Positions 8,244 through 15,084 of a DNA stretch of 64,000 bases are shown piece after piece; position 1 is the stretch's first letter, and every line of letters starts with the position of its first letter. This stretch comes from W0P28-013 sp051870755 (GTDB taxonomy: Bacteria > Bacteroidota > Bacteroidia > Bacteroidales > Paludibacteraceae), in NCBI GenBank assembly GCA_051870755.1, contig JBJECE010000029.1, positions 49,605 to 113,604 of the forward strand, given 5' to 3'. The notes below the pieces were generated by a model. That model was not told the DNA's origin. It searched no databases and was given only the letters and a program-made list of their open reading frames with translations. The translations under genes were made by a program, and so were the position numbers.

Positions 8244-9740
8244 ATGTCGCTCGAAGCATTGTTGTTGGGTTTGTCGTTGTTGTTCTTGCTGAGCATCTTG
8301 GCCGGTAAGGCAAGTTCGCGTTTTGGCGTGCCGGCGTTGTTGCTGTTTTTGTTGGTGGGCATGCTCTGCGGCAGCGATGGGCTTGGCTTTCAGTTCGATA
8401 GCGCTTATGTCGCTCAAACCATTGGCACGGTGGCGTTGTGCATCATCTTGTTTTCGGGCGGCATGGATACAAAAATTGCCGAAATCCGGCCGGTGTTGGC
8501 ACAAGGATTGGTGCTGGCTACGGTGGGCGTGGCGCTGACGTCGGTCATTACGGGTGTTTTGGTGTGGTGGATTTTAGGCTTCACGATGCAGTCGGCCACC
8601 ATAGGTTTGCTCACATCGCTGTTGTTGGCCAGCACGATGTCGTCCACCGATTCGGCTTCGGTGTTTGCCGTGTTGCGTACCAAAGGCTTGCGTCTGAAGA
8701 ACAATTTGCGCCCGATGTTGGAATTGGAGAGCGGCAGCAACGACCCGATGGCCTACATTCTGGTGCTGGTGTTTATGGACTTGGTCAAAGCAGGCACTGC
8801 ACCGGTGTGGTGGCAGGTGCTTGGCATGGTGCTGATGCAGTTGTGCGTCGGTGTGGTGGCGGGTTTCGCATTTGGCAAGTTGGCCGTGTGGGCTATCAAT
8901 CGTATTAAAATCGACAATGCGTCGCTCTATCCCATCTTGGTGCTGACGTTCTGCATTTTTATTTTTTCGGCCACCTATTTTATGCACGGCAATGGCTATT
9001 TGGCTGTCTATATTGGCGGTTTGGTTATCGGCAATTCGTCGTTTCAGCACAAACGCTCGACAACCGGCTTCTTCAACGGTCTGACGTGGTTGTGTCAGTT
9101 GCTGATGTTCCTGACGCTGGGGTTGTTGGTCAATCCGCACGAACTGCTCGATGTGTGGGCGCCGGGGTTGATCATCAGTTTTGTCATGATTTTCATCTCG
9201 CGGCCGGTGAGTGTATTTTTGTGCCTGCTGCCGTTCCGCGCGATGTCGTTCCGCGACAAGGCGTATGTGGCGTGGTGCGGTTTGCGCGGCGCCGTACCCA
9301 TCATTTTTGCCATCATGCCGTTGGCTGCCGACGTGCCGCAGGCGCGGTTCATATTCAACATCGTCTTCTTGTGCACGTTGGTGTCGTTGTTGGTGCAGGG
9401 CACCTCGCTGTCGCAGATGGCCAAATGGCTGAAACTCGACGACCGGACGGCGCAGTTGCGCGGGCTCGAAGATTTCGATGTCGATTTCTCGGACGAAATA
9501 AAATCGGTAACCACCGAAATAACCGTAACCGACAGCGTCTTGGAGCGCGGTTGTCATCTGATGGATTTGGGCTTGCCAGACAAAACGCTGGTGGTGATGG
9601 TGAAACGCAATAAAAAATATTTTGTGCCGACCGGAAAAACGGTGTTGCATGCGGGCGACAAACTGCTTATCATCACCGACGACCACGAAGCACTTATGGA
9701 AACTTATAAATCGGTACGAATCGATGCAGACGGACAATAA
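8244..9740 (+). CDS. Potassium/proton antiporter with RCK_C (TrkA-C) domain
   Basis: A 498-residue CPA1-type cation/proton antiporter of the NhaP2/CvrA kind, expected to exchange K+ (or Na+) for H+ across the inner membrane. About 12 hydrophobic segments occupy residues 1-400. Conserved motifs are visible: LLLASTMSSTDSASVFAVLR (the TDSAS ion-binding loop), ELESGSNDPMAYIL (Asn-Asp pair) and WCGLRGAVPIIFAI. Residues ~415-495 form the cytosolic TrkA-C domain (RGCHLMDLGLPDKTLVVMVK, HAGDKLLIITDD) that usually senses nucleotides. Start ATG at 8244 is chosen because AGGAGA lies seven bases upstream; a GTG at 8238 would overlap it. The 3' end overlaps the kinase gene by 17 bases, implying co-translation. 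Confidence 0.9.
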   Translation: MSLEALLLGLSLLFLLSILAGKASSRFGVPALLLFLLVGMLCGSDGLGFQFDSAYVAQTIGTVALCIILFSGGMDTKIAEIRPVLAQGLVLATVGVALTSVITGVLVWWILGFTMQSATIGLLTSLLLASTMSSTDSASVFAVLRTKGLRLKNNLRPMLELESGSNDPMAYILVLVFMDLVKAGTAPVWWQVLGMVLMQLCVGVVAGFAFGKLAVWAINRIKIDNASLYPILVLTFCIFIFSATYFMHGNGYLAVYIGGLVIGNSSFQHKRSTTGFFNGLTWLCQLLMFLTLGLLVNPHELLDVWAPGLIISFVMIFISRPVSVFLCLLPFRAMSFRDKAYVAWCGLRGAVPIIFAIMPLAADVPQARFIFNIVFLCTLVSLLVQGTSLSQMAKWLKLDDRTAQLRGLEDFDVDFSDEIKSVTTEITVTDSVLERGCHLMDLGLPDKTLVVMVKRNKKYFVPTGKTVLHAGDKLLIITDDHEALMETYKSVRIDADGQ

Positions 9741-11028
9741 TGAAAGTGCGGAATCGCTCTCGTCATCGGGCATTGTAGGCCTCGATGGCGGTTTCTACGC
9801 GGCAACTTTTTCGGATTACGAATGCTTGCCAAACAATGGTTTCAATCTGATGTACAAAGCCAAATGCTACGGCAAATGGTTCGTACTGAAAGGCCTGAAA
9901 CCCGAATACGCCTCGCAGGCGGTCTATCAGCGGTTGCTCGACAAAGAGTTCGACCTGATGACCCAACTGACGCATGTGCATATTGTGTCGGTGGTGGCGC
10001 GCATGCGCGATGCCGTAGTGGGCGAGTGCATCGTGATGGAATATATCGATGGTGTTACGCTGGCCGAATTTCTGAAAACAAAACCATCGGCAGCGGTGCG
10101 GTGGCGTATTATGGGCGAGTTGCTCGATGCCTTGACCTATGTGCATGCCAAACAAATTGTGCATCGCGACCTGAAACCCTCGAACATACTGATAACGCAC
10201 AATGGCGCACATGTCAAACTGATCGATTTCGGGCTCTCCGACAGCGATAGTCATGCCATACTGAAACAACCGGCCGGCAGCCGCGACTATGCCGCTCCGG
10301 AACAGTTGGCCGGCGATGTCAAAATCGATTGTCGTGCCGATGTGTATGCCGTCGGAATGCTGCTGCGATTGCTATTCCCGCATCGCTATCGGTGCGTGGC
10401 AAAACACTGTACGCGCACCAAACGCGAACGCCGCTACGACGACATCAAATTGCTGCAAAAAGCCCTTGCGCGCCGGCGGCGAATGCCTTACTTTGTCGCG
10501 AGCGTGGTGCTGGCTATTGTGGCCGTGCTGTCGGTGGCCGCCGTGTTTGTGTACGAAAAAAGCGTCGTTCCGGTGCAGCCCACTCCGATTATCGTCCAAA
10601 AAGTTGATACCGTCGTGATTGAAAAACGCGATACGGTGGTCGTCGAAAAACAGGTGCAAGGTTACACCTCGGCAGAGCAAGCCGTCATCGACAAAGCCTA
10701 TCGCGACATTTCGAACATGCTGCAACCCGCCTCTCGAGCCATCGACAAGGGCGAGATAATCTATTACGAGATAGCGCATGCCCAACTCTACTCGTTCTAC
10801 AAAAACGTGCAGAAATACACCAACGAAGTCGCTCAAACATTGGACACGCACAGCCTTTTTTATCATGAGTGGTTCAATGCCACGACCGTTATGCAGGCCG
10901 AAGTGCTCAACCGCTATACCACGAAAATCAATTCATTGCCACGGGCTTCCGAACTTCGTCAGCAGGGCAAACTATCCGATGAGGAGTTTCAGGCAGTGTT
11001 TGATTTGGCTGCATCGTTACAGAAATAG
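9724..11028 (+). CDS. Membrane-anchored Ser/Thr protein kinase (PASTA-less, Hanks type)
   Basis: A 434-residue eukaryotic-like kinase. Visible motifs: FVLKGL with the ATP-binding Lys, the alpha-C Glu in LLDKEFDLMTQL, YVHAKQIVHRDLKPSNIL (catalytic HRD-LKPSN), VKLIDFGLSD (DFG), the SRDYAAPEQL activation/APE segment and RADVYAVGML. All key catalytic residues are present. A single transmembrane helix (~residues 258-280, FVASVVLAIVAVLSVAAVFV) separates the cytosolic kinase from a ~150-residue outer part with a repetitive VDTVVIEKRDTVVVEK stretch and helical remainder that I do not recognise. The ATG lies within the last codons of the antiporter gene, so the two are probably translated together. 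Regulation of cation exchange by phosphorylation is a hypothesis from this overlap, not shown. Confidence 0.88.
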   Translation: MQTDNNESAESLSSSGIVGLDGGFYAATFSDYECLPNNGFNLMYKAKCYGKWFVLKGLKPEYASQAVYQRLLDKEFDLMTQLTHVHIVSVVARMRDAVVGECIVMEYIDGVTLAEFLKTKPSAAVRWRIMGELLDALTYVHAKQIVHRDLKPSNILITHNGAHVKLIDFGLSDSDSHAILKQPAGSRDYAAPEQLAGDVKIDCRADVYAVGMLLRLLFPHRYRCVAKHCTRTKRERRYDDIKLLQKALARRRRMPYFVASVVLAIVAVLSVAAVFVYEKSVVPVQPTPIIVQKVDTVVIEKRDTVVVEKQVQGYTSAEQAVIDKAYRDISNMLQPASRAIDKGEIIYYEIAHAQLYSFYKNVQKYTNEVAQTLDTHSLFYHEWFNATTVMQAEVLNRYTTKINSLPRASELRQQGKLSDEEFQAVFDLAASLQK

Positions 11029-11058
11029 ATGGCATCTCGATACTCGTTTTGTTGAATT

Positions 11059-11173
11059 TGCACACTCTGTTGTGCAAAAATCGCTAAATATGCACATCGC
11101 GTTGTGCATATTTTTCTATAAAATGCACATTCTGTTGTGCAAAAAATCAAAAAAATGCACATTACGTTGTGCA
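11059..11173 (+). repeat. Four evenly spaced 18-bp palindromes, TGCACA-N6-TGTGCA
   Basis: Units start at 11059, 11091, 11124 and 11156. Each is TGCACA, six bases ending GT, then TGTGCA; the first is TGCACACTCTGTTGTGCA. Spacing is 32, 33 and 32 bases, close to three helical turns. The fourth unit contains the TTG of the predicted promoter for the AAA ATPase gene. This looks like an operator array. Confidence 0.9.
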
Positions 11174-11197
11174 GTTTGAATGTTTTTCGTATCTTTG
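11167..11197 (+). promoter_or_regulatory. Promoter of the DUF4143-type ATPase gene, overlapping the fourth palindrome
   Basis: TTG (11167-11169, inside the fourth palindrome) and TATCTTTG (11190-11197) are 20 bases apart, 25 bases before the ATG at 11223. A protein bound to the palindrome would cover the -33 element. Confidence 0.7.
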
Positions 11198-11222
11198 CAG
11201 CGAATTTCAAGCACATTCGGTT

Positions 11223-12401
11223 ATGGAAACTCTATTTGAAACCTCGCAAGCATTGATCAATCGTGTGGACACCACGTTCATTCGCGAAAAGCATAATACG
11301 ATTGATTGGAATGCCCGACTATTGGCTATTCTTGGCTCGCGTGGCGTCGGCAAAACCACGCTCATGCTGCAACACATTCGCCTCTACGACGACTTATCCA
11401 CCACGCTGTATGTGGTAGCCGATGATTTTTATTTCACGACCCATCGCCTCGAGGATTTGGCGCGTCAGTTCGTGTTGCATGGCGGGAAACGCCTCTATAT
11501 CGATGAAATTCACAAATACAGGGGCTGGTCTGTCGAGATAAAAAACATCTACGACAAGATACCTGATTTACAGGTGGTTTATAGCGGATCGTCGATTTTG
11601 GAATTGGAAAAAGGCGGTGCCGATTTGTCAAGACGCAAATTAGAGTACTATCTGCCGGGATTGAGTTTCCGCGAGTATGTCAATATTCGCTATCGTTGGC
11701 AGTTGCCCAACTACACGTTGGCTGAAATTCTGTCGGGCAAGGTTGTGTTTCCCATTGATGAAGTGCGACCGCTACAAGCCTTTCGCGACTATTTGCAGCA
11801 GGGCTATTTTCCTTTCTTTCAGGAAGGCAACTATGCGCATCGCCTGAATGGCGTACTCAAGCAGATTGTTGAAGACGACATCCCTAAATTTGCCGATATG
11901 GACGTGGCATCGGTGCAGAAACTGCGGAAATTGCTGTACGTCCTTGCCCAGAGTGTTCCGTTTAAGCCGAACTATGCGAAGTTGGCACGCGATTTGGACA
12001 TATCGCGCAACACGCTTCCCAAGTACTTTTTGATGTTGGAAAAAGCCGGACTTATCAGCATTTTGCGTGAAAAAGCACAAGGAATCAAGGTGTTGGAAAA
12101 AATCGAAAAGGTGTATTTGCAGAATCCTAACCAAGCCTACATATTATCCGACAGCCAACCCAATGTCGGTACGTTGCGCGAAACCATCTTTTTTGCGTGG
12201 ACGCGAATAGACCATTTTGTGTCGGCATCGCCCGTGTCCGATTTTGAAGTGGACGGACTTACTTTCGAGATTGGCGGCCACAAAAAAGGCAACAAGCAAA
12301 TTGCCGACATACCCGATGGCAAAGGCTTTGTGGTGAAAGACGATACGGAGTATGTCTATCGGAACGCCATCCCGTTGTGGATGTTCGGATTCTTGTATTG
12401 A
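11223..12401 (+). CDS. AAA+ ATPase with DUF4143 (AAA_14 family)
   Basis: A 392-residue protein of the AAA_14/DUF4143 type, widespread in Bacteroidota and archaea with no firmly established function. Residues ~35-55 hold Walker A (GSRGVGKTTLML), ~97-106 Walker B (RLYIDEIHKY), and sensor-like VVYSGSSILEL follows; LEYYLPGLSFREYV is the family signature. The C-terminal half has a winged-helix-like segment (ARDLDISRNTLPKYFLMLEK) and a PD-(D/E)XK-like DUF4143 end (DFEVDGLTFEIGGHKKGNKQ). The ATG at 11223 follows the promoter box; upstream in-frame codons lie within it. It is isolated from neighbours and has its own palindromic control region, suggesting tight regulation. Confidence 0.85.
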   Translation: METLFETSQALINRVDTTFIREKHNTIDWNARLLAILGSRGVGKTTLMLQHIRLYDDLSTTLYVVADDFYFTTHRLEDLARQFVLHGGKRLYIDEIHKYRGWSVEIKNIYDKIPDLQVVYSGSSILELEKGGADLSRRKLEYYLPGLSFREYVNIRYRWQLPNYTLAEILSGKVVFPIDEVRPLQAFRDYLQQGYFPFFQEGNYAHRLNGVLKQIVEDDIPKFADMDVASVQKLRKLLYVLAQSVPFKPNYAKLARDLDISRNTLPKYFLMLEKAGLISILREKAQGIKVLEKIEKVYLQNPNQAYILSDSQPNVGTLRETIFFAWTRIDHFVSASPVSDFEVDGLTFEIGGHKKGNKQIADIPDGKGFVVKDDTEYVYRNAIPLWMFGFLY

Positions 12402-12439
12402 TTTTGGTCTGTGAACGGAGATTGCCAACGTTGGCTTTT

Positions 12440-12664
12440 TCAGACAATTCCTTCGGTCAGCTTGTAAAAAGGCACGCCCAAAGCGGTGCAGATGCGCCGC
12501 ATGGTGTTCACCGTCAGGTTGGTGCGGCCGGCTTCGATGCGGCACATATTTGATGGCTCGATGTCGCAACGCAACGCCAATTCGTGCTGTGTGATGCCTG
12601 CTTTGGTGCGCAGTTGGCGTACACGCTGCCCGATGATGCGGTTGGTGGCGTAATCGTTGACCAT
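12440..12664 (-). CDS. XRE-family transcriptional regulator (small HTH)
   Basis: A 74-residue single-domain helix-turn-helix protein: IIGQRVRQLRTKAGITQHEL (helices 1-2), ALRCDIEPSNMCRIEAGRTN (recognition helix with SNMCRIEAG) and LTVNTMRRICTALGVPFYKL. This is the Cro/C1 fold with no sensory or catalytic addition. I use ATG at 12664; an in-frame TTG at 12691 would add nine residues. It converges with the ATPase gene and lies next to the rightward promoter at 12679-12710, so it could repress itself, the downstream cassette genes, or the ATPase; the target is not visible. Confidence 0.85.
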   Translation of the reverse strand: MVNDYATNRIIGQRVRQLRTKAGITQHELALRCDIEPSNMCRIEAGRTNLTVNTMRRICTALGVPFYKLTEGIV

Positions 12665-12678
12665 TTTTTTAGAAAAAG

Positions 12679-12710
12679 TTTGTAAATGCAAAATAAAACA
12701 TTTATCTTTG
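12679..12710 (+). promoter_or_regulatory. Rightward promoter into the cassette island
   Basis: TTTG (12679-12682) and TATCTTTG (12703-12710), spacer 20 bases, pointing at the repeat-protein gene 220 bases downstream. It lies just outside the start of the divergent XRE regulator gene. Confidence 0.65.
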
Positions 12711-12882
12711 CATCGTTATTATCATATATGATAACATTGATTTTTGTAAGTAGTTGATTTTTAACCGATTGATATTTATCTTTATGGTATTTGCTATAAA
12801 AAGGACTAATAAGGACCAAAACACAGCGGTCGTTTCCGGAAAAAAATTATTTTCTTTGCATGTGAAAAAACAACAGAATATG

Positions 12883-12910
12883 AACAACGAAAATCCGTAG
12901 AAGAGTAGGC
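12883..12910 (+). promoter_or_regulatory. Shared 5' leader motif, divergent copy D
   Basis: AACGAAAATCCGTAGAAGAG followed by TAGGC resembles the leader GCGAAAACCCTAAACAGAGTAGCC of copies A-C. It ends 22 bases before the ATG at 12933, the same spacing as the other copies. Confidence 0.5.
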
Positions 12911-12932
12911 AAAACTTTTAACAAAATATATT

Positions 12933-13343
12933 ATGGCAAATAAATTGTATTGTGGCAACAGTAGTAGTTATTCTGATTGTGTAGGCAATTGGAATGGTGA
13001 AAAGTTTTACAAGGGCAATTCATCAAGTTATTCGGATGTGCTGTTTAACTTTGATGGTCGAAAGGTCTATAAAGGCAATAGTAACAGTTACTCGGATTGT
13101 ATGTATAATTGGGACGGACGAAAACTATACCGTGGCAATAGTAGCAGTTACTCGGATTGTGTAGGTAATTGGGATGGTAAAAAGTTTTATAGAGGTAATT
13201 CTACTAGTTATTCGGATGCGCTATTTAACTTTGATGGCAAAAAAGTCTATAGAGGCAATAGTAGCAGCTACTCGGACTGTTTATTTAATGCAGATGGTTT
13301 GATCCCTATTGCTGTTATTGCTGTTGTAGCATTGACATTTTAA
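12933..13343 (+). CDS. Six-fold GNSSSYSD repeat protein (beta-flower/beta-propeller-like)
   Basis: A 136-residue protein made almost entirely of six ~21-residue repeats with the core (L/V)Y(R/K)GNSSSYSD followed by C/A, (V/L)(G/F)N(W/F)(N/D)G and (K/R)K(F/V/L). The repetition is also visible in DNA as a ~63-base period. After the sixth repeat comes a hydrophobic tail, PIAVIAVVALTF, which may insert in the membrane. Alternating Tyr/Gly strands and NG/DG turns suggest a closed circular beta fold; I recall Bacteroidota proteins named beta-flower proteins of this sort but cannot verify membership. No signal peptide. It is preceded by copy D of the leader shared by neighbouring cassettes. Function unknown. 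Confidence 0.75.
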   Translation: MANKLYCGNSSSYSDCVGNWNGEKFYKGNSSSYSDVLFNFDGRKVYKGNSNSYSDCMYNWDGRKLYRGNSSSYSDCVGNWDGKKFYRGNSTSYSDALFNFDGKKVYRGNSSSYSDCLFNADGLIPIAVIAVVALTF

Positions 13344-13353
13344 TACCCTTATT

Positions 13354-13438
13354 GGCAGGTGGGATTGGGGTCCCGCCTGCTTACCAGAAACAATTTTTTT
13401 CAGAAGGGACAATGGCGAAAACCCTAAACAGAGTAGCC
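13354..13438 (+). repeat. Intergenic repeat A: hairpin plus shared leader
   Basis: GGCAGGTGGGATTGGGGTCC and CGCCTGC form a hairpin, followed by TTACCAGAAACAATTTTTTTC and the leader GGGACAATGGCGAAAACCCT AAACAGAGTAGCC. About 80 of 85 positions match repeat B at 14499-14584, so the 315-residue gene between them is bounded by direct repeats. A 22-codon ORF (13412-13480, MAKTLNRVAE...) starts in the leader and overlaps the downstream start codon out of frame. Confidence 0.85.
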
Positions 13439-13460
13439 GAAATCAAATACCTAATATATT

Positions 13461-14408
13461 ATGGCAGATATCAGTCGTGAAGAATGGGTCGAACGTTCGA
13501 CAGAAGAAAACATTCAATTAGTTGAAAAGTATTTTGAAACTCTCAATGGTCTTTCAAAGAATGAGTACGAACCCGGATATACTCGTTCGTTTATCGGTAT
13601 CCGAAAGGATGAGAAGCCCTGCAATTTTGCAGTATTTACTCCCCAAAAGAAGAGAGTGGTTCTTGGAGTGAAGTTGACAGAGTCGGATGACATCAATAAC
13701 AACTTGGCAAGTATTGTGGGAGCAGATAGTTTCTCCTATACGAATGGGTGGTATAACATTAATGTGAATAATTCTAGCAATCCCGAGAAACTATGTGCAA
13801 TCCTTTTAGAAGCAGAGAAAAAATTTGTCGAAGACACAAAGGAAGTGGATGCGAAAGAAACGACAGAGAATTTGAAGAAATACTGGGTATTTATAACTGC
13901 AGATCTTGTTCGTATTGCACCATGCGATGAAAAAACCGTTATACAAAACTTTAAAGAAGACGGGCATGAGGATTTTGAGGGAGGATTGACTGAAGTTATC
14001 CAAGAAGCTGACTATTTTTGGGATTATTGGGAAGACGATGACTATACTGACTATTTTACATGCATCTATAGAGTTAGGGTAGTGCCGGTGGACAGTGATA
14101 GGCCTATATCCGATTACTATGCTACCAGAGGCGATGGATTTGACTATACAGAATACGGGGAGGGGTACAGAGATTATACGGAAGATATCTCCCCTTCAGA
14201 TATTTCAGGTGTGTTTGTTTGGCACTTGCACGAACAACATATTTTTGTATATGAATTAATCACTAACCATTTTGATATTGAGAATCTGTGTATATACACC
14301 CCAGACGATGTAGAGTATGATGGTGATTCCCTAACTATGATATATGTGGATTGTGGTGGGAGGTCATCCCTACTATATAAGGACGGAATATTCTTGGCAG
14401 AACTTTGA
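13461..14408 (+). CDS. Uncharacterised 315-residue cassette protein
   Basis: An acidic protein without signal peptide or membrane segment. The N-terminal ~120 residues (FAVFTPQKKRVVLGVKLTES, then GWYNINVNNSS and a helix KLCAILLEAEKKF) loosely resemble DUF5655-like domains seen with restriction and nuclease proteins, a weak impression I cannot test. The remainder is rich in Tyr, Asp and Glu (YFWDYWEDDDYTDYFTCIY, DGFDYTEYGEGYRDYTED), a density of acidic-aromatic residues recalling immunity proteins or DNA mimics. Composition is AT-rich compared with core genes. It lies between ~85-base direct repeats A and B, which suggests acquisition or exchange by recombination. ATG at 13461 has the same spacing to the leader as neighbouring cassettes. 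Confidence 0.6.
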   Translation: MADISREEWVERSTEENIQLVEKYFETLNGLSKNEYEPGYTRSFIGIRKDEKPCNFAVFTPQKKRVVLGVKLTESDDINNNLASIVGADSFSYTNGWYNINVNNSSNPEKLCAILLEAEKKFVEDTKEVDAKETTENLKKYWVFITADLVRIAPCDEKTVIQNFKEDGHEDFEGGLTEVIQEADYFWDYWEDDDYTDYFTCIYRVRVVPVDSDRPISDYYATRGDGFDYTEYGEGYRDYTEDISPSDISGVFVWHLHEQHIFVYELITNHFDIENLCIYTPDDVEYDGDSLTMIYVDCGGRSSLLYKDGIFLAEL

Positions 14409-14498
14409 TATAGTGTCCATATAGGAACGCAATAAATTTTCACCCCTGTTAGTTCTGTGGAGAGTATCGGAATAGGGTTGAGAAAAACAAAAAATGAG

Positions 14499-14584
14499 GG
14501 CAGGCGGGATTGGGTTCCCGCCTGCTTACCAGAAACAATTTTTTTCAGAAGGGACAATGGCGAAAACCCTAAAACAGAGTAACC
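14499..14584 (+). repeat. Intergenic repeat B: hairpin plus shared leader
   Basis: GCAGGCGGGA-TTGGGT-TCCCGCCTGC is a perfect ten-pair hairpin, followed by the same TTACCAGAAACAA spacer and GGGACAATGGCGAAAACCCT leader as repeat A. A ten-codon ORF (14557-14589, MAKTLKQSNL) starts in the leader. The gene at 14603 begins 18 bases after the repeat. Confidence 0.85.
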
Positions 14585-14602
14585 TATAAAAAACATATAA
14601 AT

Positions 14603-14788
14603 ATGGTACAGATTAAATTATTTGTAAAGAGAACTCCTCACTCAAGCGATTTTGAAAATATAGTAAACAATTACTTGCGAGAAAATGAAACAACTATCGA
14701 AGTGATAGATATAAAGTATAATATTAATCCAGTAAATAATTGGAATGCCTATTCTGTGATGGTAATCTACAAAACGAAAGATGCTTAA
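14603..14788 (+). CDS. Cse60-like small protein
   Basis: A 61-residue protein, MVQIKLFVKRTPHSSDFENI at the start and IEVIDIKYNINP...YSVMVIYK near the end. The pattern (V/I)K(L/V)F at the N-terminus, a helix with acidic residues, then VxDIKY and a terminal (S/A)xMIIYK strand matches the Cse60 family, small proteins first seen in Firmicutes sporulation and found scattered in mobile DNA; their function is not established. It follows leader copy B directly and is AT-rich. The family match rests on recalled motif order and short length. Confidence 0.6.
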   Translation: MVQIKLFVKRTPHSSDFENIVNNYLRENETTIEVIDIKYNINPVNNWNAYSVMVIYKTKDA

Positions 14789-14789
14789 T

Positions 14790-15056
14790 GCTTTTGATAA
14801 TAGAGTTCCTTAATCCCACACCCGGTGAGAGTTGCCATATTTGGCAATCAATGCTGCCATCGCTTAGTGAAAAGAAGCATTGAAACTGGCTGGGGATTTC
14901 TCCTTTAGTGGAGGACAGATTGAAAATATCGCTCGAAAACAACTGATAAAGTCTATCTTAAGCGGAAATGACTTTTCTACTATGGAATCTATCCGAAAAG
15001 CTTGTTTGGTTGAAAGATTTAATACCACTGCCACACGTCAAATCGGATTTAGGTAA
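14790..15056 (+). pseudogene. Relic of an AAA ATPase C-terminus, frameshifted
   Basis: One frame reads IEFLNPTPGESCHIWQSML followed by PSLSEKKH and a stop; shifting frame, the next stretch reads LKLAGDFSFSGGQIENIARK and continues to TATRQIGFR and a stop at 15054-15056. The order (PxPxER-IW-MLPSLS, FSGGQIENIARK, terminal RxIGF) is the lid subdomain and C-terminal end of the AAA ATPases common in Bacteroidota (FtsH/Cdc48-like single-domain type). The Walker motifs are missing and the frame is broken, so this is the leftover 3' end of a lost gene. Confidence 0.75.
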
Positions 15057-15084
15057 ACAATAAATAGTTTGTAAATATAGTAAT

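Noticed and set aside
8574..9773. Long antisense frame opposite the antiporter
   Set aside because: Its translation is rich in His, Arg and Gln with no motif, and it mirrors the codon structure of a well-supported gene on the other strand.
11059..11173. CRISPR array
   Set aside because: Repeats are 18-bp palindromes with ~14-base AT-rich gaps, too short for spacers, and there are no cas genes.
12933..13343. CRISPR-like tandem repeat
   Set aside because: The ~63-base periodicity is in frame and encodes a regular protein repeat.
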